A stretch of DNA of 64,000 bases from Dillenia suffruticosa (Eukaryota > Streptophyta > Magnoliopsida > Dilleniales > Dilleniaceae). The position numbers and the translations under genes were made by a program. The notes below the pieces were generated by a model that was not told the DNA's origin, ran no database searches, and worked only from the letters and a program-made list of their open reading frames with translations. The stretch is from NCBI GenBank assembly GCA_033439265.1, contig JAVTVX010000016.1, forward strand, positions 19,328,701 to 19,392,700, written 5' to 3'. Position 1 is the stretch's first letter. Each line of letters opens with the position of its first letter. Below, piece by piece: positions 50,872-62,757 of the stretch.

Positions 50872-52867
50872 GTAAACATTCTCTCCCTTTCACTCTACAG
50901 TTCTGCTTCTACTCTTTATATCTATTTGCTGTCTATTCTCTCTCTTTTTCTCTAGAAAATGATTGGATTAGTTGTAGTTCAATTTTGAGTATCAGTTTCA
51001 GATTATGAAAGGATTTTCTATGTTAGAAATGGGTTTGCTTTAGTGTGTATAAGTGATGTAATTGTGTTTTGAATTGGTGGTTTTGATGGTGCTGTGCCCT
51101 GTTTAACCATTCAACCCAAAGCCTCTTAAGAGTATTTAATTTAATTTAATTCGTTGATTTTTAGGTTTCTTCTTTGAAAAATGCACTTATTATAAGACAA
51201 TTTGTGCGAGATATTTAGGTTTATTTGTCATTTGCTTGATTTCCTTACATGGGTATTTTTTTAGGAGAATGAGAGCAAAGTCCTTTAATTTTTGATGTGA
51301 TATGGAACTAGGATGTTTTTTGTATGAACAATTGGGCAATGCCAAAGAGGGAATTTAGGTTCCTCTTTGTCATCTTTCATATAAGCTTCTGAACCTTATA
51401 AAAAAATAATGAAATAAAATTAAAATGCCAATATTTTGCATAAGTTTTTGGAGAATATTGCTTATAAGAAAGGGTGACATAATGCACAAGGTTCGGCAAA
51501 TGACTAGGTCTTGGGAAGGTTTAGATGTATGCAACCCCAACCCACAAGCAGAAACGACATCTCTATGATTTGAATTCACGAGCTTTGGTTACAATGTTGC
51601 AAAGGAAATGGATAAAGTTTTTCTCTCTCTCTCTTTCTCTTTTTTTTTTTTTTTTTTTTTTTGGGAAAAAAGGGCTAGAGGTATTTTCTTGGATGTGGAA
51701 AACTTATTCCCCAGGTTTCATCAATTTGCAAACTGCAATACTGTACAAGCATTGTTCTTTGGTTGACCTGTTTTAATGTGTGCTTTATAAGTTTTTTTGG
51801 GACACCACCCTTTTAGAGAAAAATCTTGCAATGGGAAAAGTATAATCTAGGTAATGATTGGTTATTTGGATTATAGTTGAAGTTAATTTGGTCATAAGGA
51901 AATGCATTCAAATGGAAAGATTACAAAATTTTCTAGTTGTACATAAAACAGAAAACATAATGGGTATCAAAAGTATAACAAAAACTTTAGGTTACCATGT
52001 TGTGCAAGCTTGTCTGTTGGGTATTCTACACTGCAGACTGTCATGGGCTACCACATTCATTCTTTAGAGATCTGCTTGCATTCCATTATATGGGACCAAA
52101 ACCTGTGAGAATCGTCATCTTTAAGATTTATGAGGTTCGCTGCAATCTGAGAATTCACTTGATTAATAATTCACCATGTTCCCCCGAAATTCAGCTGTCA
52201 ATTATCAACCCACTCAAGTAGAGTTAAGTGTACTTGATTTGAAATGTTACAGTGCGTGTCATGAAAATAGGAGCTGGGGAAGAAGTACAAAATCAAATAC
52301 ATCCATGGAGAGGCATGGCGAATGAATTTTTCAGTTGACTAGGGATATTGCAGTAGCCTCAAATATCTTTAGCAAAGGCAGTATTTTGAAGCATCGAAGG
52401 CAAAACTCATGTGGGAAAACACGTAATGGTCAAGAATAGTACTTGAGTGGTGAGACATTTGTTGAATAAAACTCTTAGCATTCAGATAGGTTTCCACATG
52501 ATATTTACAATCTACCATTATCTTGTTTTCAATTTATAGTAGCACCAAAATTTGTCCAATATTTGGAATAAGAACAATACTTTGCTGGTTTTGATCTTTG
52601 ACTGTTCGAAGTTGGTTGGGAGTGGGAATATGAGGTCGTAGATGTTCAACAGTGTCTTTCATGAATGAGGTCTCTCTTTTGTGTAGGGGCCCTTGGAGTT
52701 TAGTTTGTAGCAATTTGGGTTTACTTTGTTACACTTTGGCTGCAGGCATGGGTAAATCATTTGGCCTATTTTGCAACAACTTGATATAAATTGCATCTGA
52801 AAATTGATACAAAATTTCTGTGATAATAGTATTGTAGAGTCCTCGTCTCATTTGTGCAACATTTCAG
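50872..52867 (+). other. 5'-UTR intron of the AT3G52170-like gene
   Basis: The likely first, non-coding exon ends ctcaaatccag before gtaaac at 50872. The next exon starts after atttcag at 52867, 37 bases before the start codon. Long leader introns are common in plants and often raise expression (known). A CT/T-rich microsatellite lies at 51620-51662. Confidence 0.7.
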
Positions 52868-52904
52868 GTTCTTATTGTAAATCTGGTGAACTTTTTTGGG
52901 CATA

Positions 52905-55900
52905 ATGCATGCTGTAAAGGGTGGCTGGATTGGCCAGACATTTGCCCTGGCTAAGGGAAATGAATCTGAAAGAAGAAAGTCAAGGATACGGCGTTCGAAG
53001 GAGGAAAGGAAGGATATGGTGGAATCTTTCATCAAGAAGTAAGTTCTATATACAGTCTCTAAAATTCACTTGCTTTGGAGACCAGTTTGCTCATTGAACA
53101 GATTATTGAAATACATGCTGTTTGATTTCTTATTGGTTATTTATATTTTCTTCTGCATCCTCCACAAAGACAAATGCGGAACTGCAAAATTTTCTGTAAG
53201 AATTAGTACTGCCTTTTACTTTGTCTCTACCGTGTTGTAGTGCAATTTGGCTAGAAATGATTATAAATAACTACTGAGTTTGTCCATTGCATATGAGTCA
53301 TTGTGCAAAATGATGGTGCAGAAGTTTTTAAAATTTCCAAGAATCCGAATCTTCAAATAAGATTTATTAAATTAACGACATTTTATGTAATTTTTGTTTA
53401 TATATGTCAATTGATATGTATCATGAAATGATTTTCAGGGATTCCTTATTCATAAATAATTGTGAATGCAAATTAAATTGTCCTTTAGTTTGATTACCTT
53501 TTAAAGAATTGCTCTATTTCTTTTATGACTCTCTAGGACTTCTTCCCTTTCATGGATTACTAACTACAATTAGATTATAACTAAACTAAATGTTCCTATT
53601 CATGATTAATGTTGGAATGGATTGTAACTTTTACTGCTTGATGCACTTTGAACTTTCACTTTGTTTCTTGGCTGCTTGGATCGAAAAAAGGCCATTGAAA
53701 GATATCAAAGTAGTCTATGGCGTATGATTTGCTTCCCCACGCAAAAACAGCGCACACAAGTTCAGAGTTGTGAATCACAACGCAACTCAAACAGGATGGA
53801 AAATTATAAAAGTTCTATTATAAGCTACAAAGTGTCGTATCATGTTTAAAAAACCATGTCTGATATGGAAACGGTGATTTTTAGAAGTGTTTGAGCAGCA
53901 TAAATTCAGAGCAGGTGAGTAGCTTGGTAAGAGTAGACACCTATAGTTGTGCCACACTTTTATGCTTGTCTTACATTATGCTTGGACATCTTTGGCATGC
54001 AATACAATTCTTATGCAGTTAAAATGTTCTGCATCAAAAGGTTTGGCTGGAATCTCACAGTTATAACATATTATACATTAGTATGCATTAGTAATTTCAA
54101 GCTACTTGCTTATGACTACTGTTGGGATTGTCCTAGATAAAGATAATATTATCTATGTTATGTTGCTAATGTGACCTAGATCTATTTTTTACGAGGTGAA
54201 CTTATTTGCAGATATCAGAAGTCAAACAATGGAAATTTTCCATCCCTCAATCTCACTCACAAGGAAGTTGGTGGATCTTTCTACACAGTGAGGGAGATTG
54301 TTCGAGAAATTATTCAAGAAAACAGAGTGCTGGGTCCTGCTAAATTTAGCCCTGAAGAGGAGGGCACTGATCAGTTTCTAGAACAATGTCCATTGGGATC
54401 AATTTCTGAAGATTCTGAAATATCTTTATCCTCAACATTGAGCGAAGTTCATCTTGTTCCCAGTGGTCACCAGCTTTCAACTGAAGAGCCGGTCTTTGAC
54501 ATTTCTTGTCAGGGCACTGTTCAAGATAATGGGACGCGTGAGGATGTGATTGTTATCAATGGGATTCAAGAAAATGTTGAAACTAAAGAATCACAGCTGA
54601 GCAAAAATATTGAGGCCATGGAAAGTGTAGTAGAACCAATACAGGTGTCAACTGAAGAGCTGGTCTTGAATGTTACTGGTCAGAGTGCTGTGCCAGGGAG
54701 TGAGAGATGTGAGGAAGTGAGAGTTGTTAATGGAGTTCTAGCAGATCCCGAATCACAGCTGAGCAAAAATTTTGAGGCTGTGAAAAGTGTTGTAGAACCA
54801 ATACAGGTGCCGACAGCTAAGGTTACTCTTATAACATCAGATGTTGTGGTAGAGACATTTCCATTAAGGACTATTACCAGGCCAAGCCATATCTTTGATG
54901 GCGAATCAGGTGAAGTTGGTGTATCAAATGGAACTTTTGAAGAAAGGAAAACTGTGGAGGTAGAAGTGGGAAAAGTTGAAAGTGCTTCGGTGCCTGGTAG
55001 CTCAAATGCAGTTGAAACATCAGAGGCCATGGAAACTGCAGCCGAAAATGAAGTTCAATGTTCTTCTAAAGATATCGAAATGCCTGATGCAGTTGAAGAA
55101 AAGCCGAAAAGTTCAGAGACTAAGGTAAGGCTTTTCTAAATGTTAAACGTGCATGTGTTTCCTTTGGGTGGTGCTAATTGCATGTATTTTACCCTCTTGG
55201 TTCATTTGTGAAAACTAACAAGGTATGGTGGTCTACACATTTTTCCCCAACCTGGAACCACATGCTTAGTACAAAACCTTGACCATCGGTTGACATTTTT
55301 ATTTACTTATTTACATGTTTTGGCTGGGCTGGGGGGGCTAGTGTTGGGTCTGATATCTGGCTCAATACTTGTGGAACACTTCATGTCATGTGACCTTAAG
55401 CCCAAAATTTTGTGTCCTGGGTTAAAATGGTACTGTTTATACAAAGCGGGTAAAAGGCTTTGGGGCTGCGACAGGAGGTCCAATGTAGGTCCTACATTGG
55501 TCTAGTCTAAAGTGCATTTTGTGCCTGGTGCTTCTACTTCGGACTTGCATTAGTGAAAGCCTAGCAAAATAATATATATCTGCACAACAAGATTGTAATG
55601 AATATTCGGAGACAATCCACTGCGGCGCGAATCAAGATTTATGGTGCACAAGTTGGCCATGAGGAAATGTTTAATGAATCCCGTGTCCTGTTAAAACCGT
55701 TACAACATCTCTGCTGATCAACTTTTGTTTTGACAAGCCTAACACTGCTTGTAGATCTACAAGATCATGTTGTTCATTTTGTTCATCTTTTGCTAGCTGA
55801 CATGCCTAGCTGTAGTGCCAAGATTGTATACAACATACGCATTTCTTTCTTTATTACAATGCATATACTGAATGTATGGGGAGAAGGGGAGAATATAAGT

Positions 55901-56329
55901 ATTTGATGTTGTTTTGCAGCCTACAGATGTTCTAAATGGCATTCCCATAAAAAATGTAAATGGGGCTAATGGAATCATTGGCACTACTGAACCAATTTCC
56001 AGTGGTGCAAGCAATGCGAGTAATAAGCCAGGATCTAACGTCAGCAGCAGCCCTGAAAAAGGATTCAATCCGACCTTAGACAGAATAGATCTGTAAGTAT
56101 CTCTAAAAAGATCCTACCATTAAATTTCCCCAAAAGCTGATTATATAAACTTCTTCATCAACTCAAGCATATCTGCATGGAACCGCTGACAATTCTCTCG
56201 GGCTTTTCTTTTCTTACCAGAGAATCATGGGAACGATCCTCTAAGCAGTCTGTGAAGGTGGAAAGCAACCCTGTTTTGGCCTTAATAAGGGCCTTTGTAA
56301 CCACCTTCATCAAGTTTTGGTCAGAGTGA
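52905..56329 (+). CDS. AT3G52170-like putative DNA-binding protein
   Basis: Exons 52905-53038, 54212-55124, 55920-56092 and 56221-56329 join in frame by GT-AG borders to 442 residues and a TGA. The N-terminus holds the conserved block MHAVKGGWIGQTFALAK, a basic run RRKSRIRRSKEERKDMVESF and LNLTHKEVGGSFYTVREIVR. This N-terminal block is shared by a small plant family annotated as DNA-binding (AT3G52170 in Arabidopsis, as I recall); its biochemical role is not settled. The rest is acidic, probably disordered, and carries two copies of a block of about 57 residues (about 134-190 and 191-244). The C-terminus ALIRAFVTTFIKFWSE is hydrophobic and conserved-looking. I chose this start because it opens the conserved block and lies just inside the second exon. 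Function is inferred only from family annotation. Confidence 0.85.
54477..54809 (+). repeat. Duplicated coding block in the AT3G52170-like gene
   Basis: Codons from STEEPVFDISCQG to SVVEPIQV (54477-54647) and from STEELVLNVTGQS to SVVEPIQV (54648-54809) align along their whole length, sharing ESQLSKN, EA(M/V)(E/K)SVVEPIQV and VNG. The two units abut exactly, so this is an in-frame tandem duplication of about 165-171 bp. Confidence 0.88.
55125..55919. other. Intron 2 of the coding part
   Basis: About 800 bp. It contains a GC-richer patch (55320-55500) with no coding similarity that I recognise. Confidence 0.6.
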
Positions 56330-56341
56330 AATCCTTCCTGA

Positions 56342-56363
56342 TGGTATATGCCATTTTCTTGTT

Positions 56364-56412
<49 letters not shown>

Positions 56413-56413
56413 G
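56342..56413 (+). other. Possible 3'-UTR intron ending in a CT microsatellite
   Basis: Downstream of the stop, gtatatgcca (56342) could serve as a donor, and a pure CT run (56367-56412) ends in ctctag before gagttgg at 56414. Removal would be a 72-nt intron, which is near the plant minimum. RNA data would be needed to confirm it. Confidence 0.35.
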
Positions 56414-56999
56414 GAGTTGGAAGAGATTTCTCAAATGAAGATCTGAACAGATGTCGGATTTCCGTCATTCAAGAGAATCCTGACCCAGTTTACTAAAAAA
56501 TGGTCTGGTCCTTTCCTGCTCTCTCACCATTGCCCGTGGTCCTTCAGTTTCTCTGTTTTGTTTTGATCTTGGCATTACTGCGAGTAATCCATGAGAACAT
56601 GTGTTGATGTGAGTGTATATTCGAGAGCACTGAGCCTTGCTGTTCTTATTGCATCCACCATATTACTGCCAGAGCTAAGAAGCTTGGTACCTCTGCAAGA
56701 GCAGGCTGGGTAATAATTTATTTCACATAGGTAAAATTCATATGTACGGACATACATGCATGCAAACACAGATTCTTGTGATCATATCTACGGATGCATG
56801 AATTTTGTGACATTGTTTGGTTCGGATTGGACCATCCATATAATATGGAGTGTTGCCAAATGGGGTCTACATGAATATTTGGTGTTGGTCGAGTTACATG
56901 AATACTTCGTGTCGGTGGAGATCTATTATTATTGTTGTTGTTATTATTATTATTATTTTTTATTTTCATTATCAGAATTTAAGCACTGTTGGGTCTATT

Positions 57000-57118
57000 T
57001 TTTAGATTGGTTTTTTTAAATCTTTTTTCGTTATTTAAAAAATTCGAATTCGAGATTTCTGATTAAAGGATAGAGTGCCCTTGATCACACAGCGCCGAAA
57101 GAAGTTTGGTTTCTTGTT
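57000..57118 (-). repeat. tRNA-derived SINE family copy (5' part)
   Basis: On the - strand it contains the A-box-like head and the B box in ATCTCGAATTCGAAT; it matches the head of the 43375 copy. Confidence 0.6.
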
Positions 57119-57834
57119 GCTATTATTGTTGTTACTGTCGCGGTAAGAACAATGAAAAACAACAATTTAAGAACTACTTAAAAAAGGATTAAAAATTTTA
57201 ATCTTCTGTAACTGCTCGTGTATGGAAAATATCTTTGGAAACCATCCGTGAAACAAGGCCTAGGGTTTTCCAAGTTCTAACCTCTACTCATCCATTTTTC
57301 TAGACGATGAGAGCTAAGCCAAACCTAATTCTAGAAACAAGTCTAAAAGCTCTACTCAAACTTTACTCCAAACACAGTCGAACTCTAATGAAATTTACCT
57401 CTATAAATGAGCTCAAATATTTGTTTAAGATTAGCAGTTCTAATAAATGAATCTAAAATTTGTACTTTGTATTTCTTATTTTTAATTATGATAAATTGGG
57501 CATTATATTTAGTTGATCTCAAATGTTGTATGATCCATTGTTTCGTTGATCTCAAATGTTGTATGAACTAACTCGATATTTAGGATATAGTATATAAATA
57601 TAGTAACTCACAATTAGGGTTTAAGATAGAAATCAAATTAAATTTTTACATCTCTTTATTTTAATAGTTTTAAGATAATAATCAAGTTTTTCAAAGTACA
57701 AGAGGTGATAAGTCTCCGGATTACAATTTAGCCCAAGAAATGCAAAAATGTTAAAGCTTGGGGATATACCTATTCTTACAATAATTGATAATTGATATAG
57801 AATATGAAACGAACCAATTTACGGTAAGTTTAGT

Positions 57835-58025
57835 GAGATAGGGTATTAGATCTTTTAACCAATGGATAATAGGTATGTGAGATATGGTATTAAATTTTTT
57901 AATTAAATCTCAGATTTGAAACTTAAAAATAGAAAAAACTATAGTGAGAGAATCATACCTAGATTGGGTTTCCATAAATGTTCGAATCCGATTAATCAGA
58001 ATATAATTTCGAATATCAATGATAA
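57835..58025 (+). repeat. tRNA-derived SINE family copy
   Basis: The B-box region reads aaatctcagatttgaaac; the 3' part, cgaatccgattaatcagaat and ataatttcgaat, matches 11600-11655. Confidence 0.6.
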
Positions 58026-58261
58026 ATAAAAAAATAATAAAATAAAACATGAAACCAAGAGTCTGGTTTTGCCAGAGAATTTTGGTACTCAAATCTCCAA
58101 GCGGGGGCAAACTGGAGCCCTCAAGAAGCCATGCAAGCTGCATTGTGTTTTTTGTAGCTTTCGAATAAGCCCACTTCTTATTTCGTCAAGTCTTTCTCAA
58201 AATTATTGAGCTCGAAATTTCTTTATCAATGACGACAACACCTATTTTGTTGGACAACTTT

Positions 58262-58312
58262 ATATATATATATATGTGCGTGCGTGCGTGCGTGTGTGTG
58301 TGTGTGTGTGTG
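58262..58312 (+). repeat. TA/TGCG/TG microsatellite
   Basis: A compound run of (TA)n, (TGCG)n and (TG)n. Confidence 0.95.
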
Positions 58313-59117
58313 ACATATTTGAAAAATGACTTCTTTAACAAATTTGTGTAAAAAATAATATAATGTCCTAAAAAGATTCATATAGCAGATCTCATTTAAT
58401 GAGATAAAAATTTAATTATCGTTGTTGTGCTCGTACACAATCCAAATACAAAATTGAATAAAAATTTATATTATGCTTATAATAAAAATTAAAACAATTA
58501 TCCCTTCATTATTTAGTTCGATGGTTGCTCACAAGATTGTTCATGTTGTGCATATAAATAGTTTGCACATGGCTATTATAAAGGATACGAGCTCTATTGA
58601 TTAATACCATGCCAGATCTTTTAATGTCCTCTTATATTTTGGGTGGTCGAGCAAGGACAACCCCCCCCCCCCCACCAAAAAAAAATCAGTGCAAATGGTA
58701 GGGTTATTCATTATTTGTACAATAACTAGAAAAAAATATAATGTGCAATAAAAGAAAGTACAATGATGAACCAAATTTTTTAGTGATGCAGTTCTTTGAG
58801 AATAAATGGGATGATAACATTAAAAAATAATAATAAATGTTAAAATTCATTTTGAAAATTCTTTGAAATACAAAATTCAGATGAATAGGTGTTCCAAACG
58901 ACAAAAAATAATTTGGGAATGAACTAAATTATATAAATCATCTCAATTGAATTCTATCACAAAATTTCTTTGTTAATGTGACTTATGTTTCCTTGATCAA
59001 TGATGCATTATTGAGAAGGGGATCCTATGCCTCATACCTTAGTATGATTATTTAGGAAATGTTTTCTTACAACAAGGAAAGTATATAAGTAGCTTGTTTT
59101 ATGGTTTTCATCGTCGA

Positions 59118-59282
59118 TATCTAGATTTTGTCTGATAAATCCGATTTGAGTATTATAGAACTCATTTTTAGATATTGACTCTTTTAAATCATTTTTTATC
59201 ATTTTTAAGGTTTAAAGTCGAGATCTCTGATTAAAGGGGTAGAGTATTCTTAACCACTCAATTCAAAAGAATTTGGTACATA
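59118..59282 (-). repeat. tRNA-derived SINE family copy
   Basis: Reverse-oriented copy; on the + strand it reads ctgataaatccgatttgagt at the 3' side of the element and tcgagatctctgattaaagg and accactcaattcaaaagaat at its head. Confidence 0.65.
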
Positions 59283-59506
59283 GGTAGCTTTATTGTTCAA
59301 GGAATGTGACTACTAAAATCAATCTCCATAACAAGTTTTATCTTTTTCTTTTTTTTTTCTTTTTTTTTTTCTTGAATATGTAAAAAGGGTAGATGAGGCA
59401 ACTAGCATTGTTGAGTGCCCTCACTCATCGTAAAATATTTAATTAAAATTATAACTATGACTTTTTATTAGAGTTTGTTATCATAGTTTCATATGAAAGT
59501 TTTACT

Positions 59507-59725
59507 ATAGTTTTATTAAAATGTCCAACGTCTGATGACTCAGTTGATTCAGAGATGGACCTCCCTTAACTATGGTCAGAAATTTGATCCCCATGGGAAC
59601 AGAAAAATCAACGTTGGGAGACCTGCTCCCTCAATTAGGCTCTGCAAGCGGTCGATCCAGATTAGTTGGGACGAAATCTCGAATACTGAGTTGGTGGTCC
59701 AGTCATAGTTCTATTAAAATGCCAA
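59507..59725 (+). mobile_element. SINE with about 21-bp target-site duplications
   Basis: The flanks atagttttattaaaatgtcc (59507-59526) and atagttctattaaaatgcc (59705-59723) are near-identical direct repeats. The 176-bp body (59529-59704) is GC-richer, with an A-box-like gatgactcagttgattcaga and a B-box-like aaatttgatccccatggg, in the order and spacing of a tRNA-derived SINE. It has no clear poly-A tail. Confidence 0.8.
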
Positions 59726-60098
59726 ACAACTACTAAACCCTCTGTAAATCAGAAGGAAAAATTCTTATTTTTTAAATGAGTTACCATTGTTATAGTGTTC
59801 CATAAAATTTACTGGACGATCGTGCCAAAATTCCATGCATTGCATGATTAGTTGCTAACATAGGTATTGCGAGGGAGAAAAAGAAAAGGAAAAAAAGAAA
59901 CCTAAAAACATGAGCAAGATTTGCATGGTCCAGTCAAACAGACCCCAAAAAAATGGATCATATGGACATCTCCCACCTTCTTTTGCTCCTTTGTTTAGTG
60001 ACTTGTTATGGTGGCAAAGGAATAATGCTAAAAGAGTCCTAATACAAGGAGGCTTGCAATAAACTCTTCTCTCTCTCTTTAGACTTGAGGGGGGAGAG

Positions 60099-60114
60099 AG
60101 AGAGAGAGAGAGAG
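60099..60114 (+). repeat. GA microsatellite
   Basis: GA run within a GA/GGGG-rich patch at 60089-60120. Others in this region lie at 60430-60475 and 60655-60680. Confidence 0.9.
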
Positions 60115-60744
60115 GGGGGTTAAACGAAGCAAACCGCATATGACATAAGGAATAAAGAAGGGGGAGGGGTTTAACAAGGATTAGAGAGACTTTGGAATGT
60201 ACTTTGTCATGGGGTTTTGTTTTGACATGATGCTTTTGTCTTCTAAACGCAAGAGACACGTGTCCCTAAGTGGGTGCACATAAAAATGCATGCCTTCAGG
60301 GTTAACTATCATAACTTGGGTCTAGAAATGAAACCTTGTCTTGGTGATGCGACTCTCACTTTCCTATTTTATCCATTTTATCGTTGCGGCTTGGAGGCGT
60401 AACCGTCCAAAGTGTAACGGTGAAAGCCATGAGAGAGAGAGAGAGAGAGAGAGAGAAGAGAGAGAAAGAGAGAGAGACACTTCACGTGCAGAGATTCAAT
60501 TGATGGGGTGGCGTGGGGGTTAGTAGATGGTTACACCCAACCCAATATCTCTCTCAACTTTTCTTAAGGTTCATTAAAGTAGAGGTAGTTGTGGTCTTGT
60601 TGTGTATTCAACACTCCAACATCTTGTATGGTATCCTATGCGACGTTTTTGTTTTGAGAGAGAGAGAGAGAGAGAGAGTGAGTGAGTGAGTGCGTGTGAT
60701 GTGTTTTGAGAAGGTCAAACCCGCGCTTTTTTTTTTTTTTTTAT

Positions 60745-60910
60745 CATAAAACCTAAATTTTATTTGATTAATCCGATTTAATTATTACGAAATCAATTTT
60801 AAAGATTAATTTTTAAAATCTTTTTTTTATTATTCTCGGTGTTCAAATTTGAGATTTTTAATTAAAAAAATAAAATATTTGACTACTCAATCTAAAAGAA
60901 TTTGATTATT
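60745..60910 (-). repeat. tRNA-derived SINE family copy
   Basis: Reverse-oriented copy; cataaaacctaaattttatt, gattaatccgatttaattat ... gactactcaatctaaaagaa. A poly-T run of about 16 lies at its edge (60728-60743). Confidence 0.65.
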
Positions 60911-61136
60911 CACGCAAGCTTTAAGCATTTAAGATCATAAAAAAATTGTGTTTTGTCTCATACATATTTATCGGATAATTTATATTATAAGAATTCTCAT
61001 AATAATTTGACAAAATTTACTAAAATTATCATGAAATTTTCGTCCATTTATAATTTAGCCTTGTAGTTTTCGATCTTTGATCAAGAGATAACATCAGCCT
61101 TTAGCTCTATTTCTTACCTCATTTTTATTTCAAATT

Positions 61137-61137
61137 G

Positions 61138-61191
<54 letters not shown>
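61137..61191 (+). repeat. AT/GT microsatellite
   Basis: (TA)n followed by (TG)n. Confidence 0.95.
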
Positions 61192-61194
<3 letters not shown>

Positions 61195-61499
61195 ACAATC
61201 TTGTGACAAGTTTTTGATAAATACTCTTATTGGGTTTTCTTGAGTTATATAATAAATTCAGAAAATGTTTCATGTCAATTTTATAACATAAAATATTTCA
61301 AATTAGTTTTCTTCTTAACTTTTGATGTGATAATATTTGAAATATTTTTTTTTTTTTTAATTTTCTTCACTCATCTTTCTCTCGTATTCACTCTCAATGC
61401 ACCTTTTACTCTGTAGTAAAAATATTACTCTAAGATTTTCTCTCGGCAAATATATGATTAATTGAAAATACAAAAAAAAATAAAAATAAATTAACAAAG

Positions 61500-61690
61500 G
61501 TCGTCTATATCGGACGCTCCTAAAAAGGCGCGTGGGAAGACCTTCTAGCTGCTTTTACAAGGCTTCTTACGACAAACGTAAGCTCTACGTTCCACATGGA
61601 ACATGTCTAAATGCCCCGAAAGCGAAAGATTCCTGATCTTAAAGATCCGATCATACCAACTCAACGGGGGTATTTTCGTCATTTAAAGAA
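61500..61690. other. GC-richer island upstream of the SMR gene
   Basis: A 190-bp stretch of balanced base composition inside very AT-rich DNA. It contains no open frame of note. It could be a conserved regulatory block or a decayed insertion; I cannot tell which. Confidence 0.45.
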
Positions 61691-62606
61691 ATTCACCTAG
61701 AGTCGCCTTTAATCCCTATTTGCTGAATTTTAGAAATTCTAGAAATTTAATTGAATTTTGTTTTAGAGAAAAAAATGATTTTTAATCTTATTTCCTGATA
61801 TTTTTTATTTCAAATCTGCCCCTTTCGTTTTTTATTTCAATTTCAAACATTACCTGAAGTATCACGAATTTCAGTTACTAATTGTAGAATTATTAAAAAA
61901 AAAAAAAGTAAAATTATATTTTTGACAAATAAAGAAGTTACTATAATTATGTAGAAAATGGAAATACATAATAAAATAATGACAAAGGAAAATATAGATT
62001 ATAAGTCAATTAAATATCCTGTGACAAAAAATCCACAGAAAATAGAAATATATATTTAGGAATCAAATGAATATTAATATGGAAAAATATAAGTCATGAA
62101 TTGAATTAATATTTTGCGACAAAAAATGTTGAATAAATGCATAGAAATTAGAAATAAATGATATGCAATGGTGGGAAAATTAATTAGGAAAAAATATTTA
62201 AAATCACAAAATATTGTCAAAATTGATTTTCTATTTTTTGACCGGTTTCTAAATACGGTGTTATTTTTTAGAAAATTATTATTTATTTACATCAGATAAA
62301 AATAAAAATCATGTGAATTCAAAACATTTCATAAAAATATATATTTTTAAAAAAATCTAAAATTAGAAACATACATATAGAAAATGACAAAAATTATAAA
62401 AGAAAATAGCAATGCAATTGTTCCTCAAATTTTCCCATTTCACCAAGAAAGTTTCTAAAAACGACTCTCTTAATTTTCCAACCTCCGGCTAGAAAAATGA
62501 AAATAGAATGTACCAAGTAAATGGTATTTAATATTTGTATTACATTAGGTGCAGTAAGAGAAAAGAAATCATTGCCAAAAAGAACATTACACATCACTAA
62601 CACCAA

Positions 62607-62609
<3 letters not shown>

Positions 62610-62644
<35 letters not shown>

Positions 62645-62757
62645 TCTCTCACTCTAACCTTCCCATACACGCCTCCTTTCGGTTCTCCTTCATATACGTC
62701 ACCTCCCATTACTTCTTCAACCTCTCTCTCTCTCTCTCTCTCTCTCTCTAACAGACC
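62610..62757 (+). promoter_or_regulatory. CT-rich leader of the SMR gene
   Basis: Two CT microsatellites (62610-62660 and 62722-62748) lie in the presumed 5' UTR, the second ending about nine bases before the start codon. No distinct TATA box could be chosen from the AT-rich DNA upstream. Confidence 0.6.

Larger units (their letters stand above)
56414..62600. other. Intergenic region between the DNA-binding-protein and SMR genes
   Basis: About 6 kb without a convincing gene. It holds a 3' UTR up to about 56720, ATT and GA/TG microsatellites, four copies of one SINE family, one SINE of another type with long target duplications, and a GC-richer island at 61500-61690. From 61700 to 62400 the DNA is very AT-rich. 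Open frames here are short and of low complexity. Confidence 0.7.

Noticed and set aside
58660-58674. Poly-C run as a possible functional motif
   Set aside because: A simple homopolymer; similar runs of C or G occur at 12820 and 23450 without shared context.
60341-60523. Open frame with an Arg-Glu repeat
   Set aside because: Product of a GA microsatellite.
61640-61665. Resemblance to the 5' end of 5S rRNA (cgatcatacca)
   Set aside because: Only about 11 bases match and nothing after them follows the 5S sequence, so it may be coincidence.
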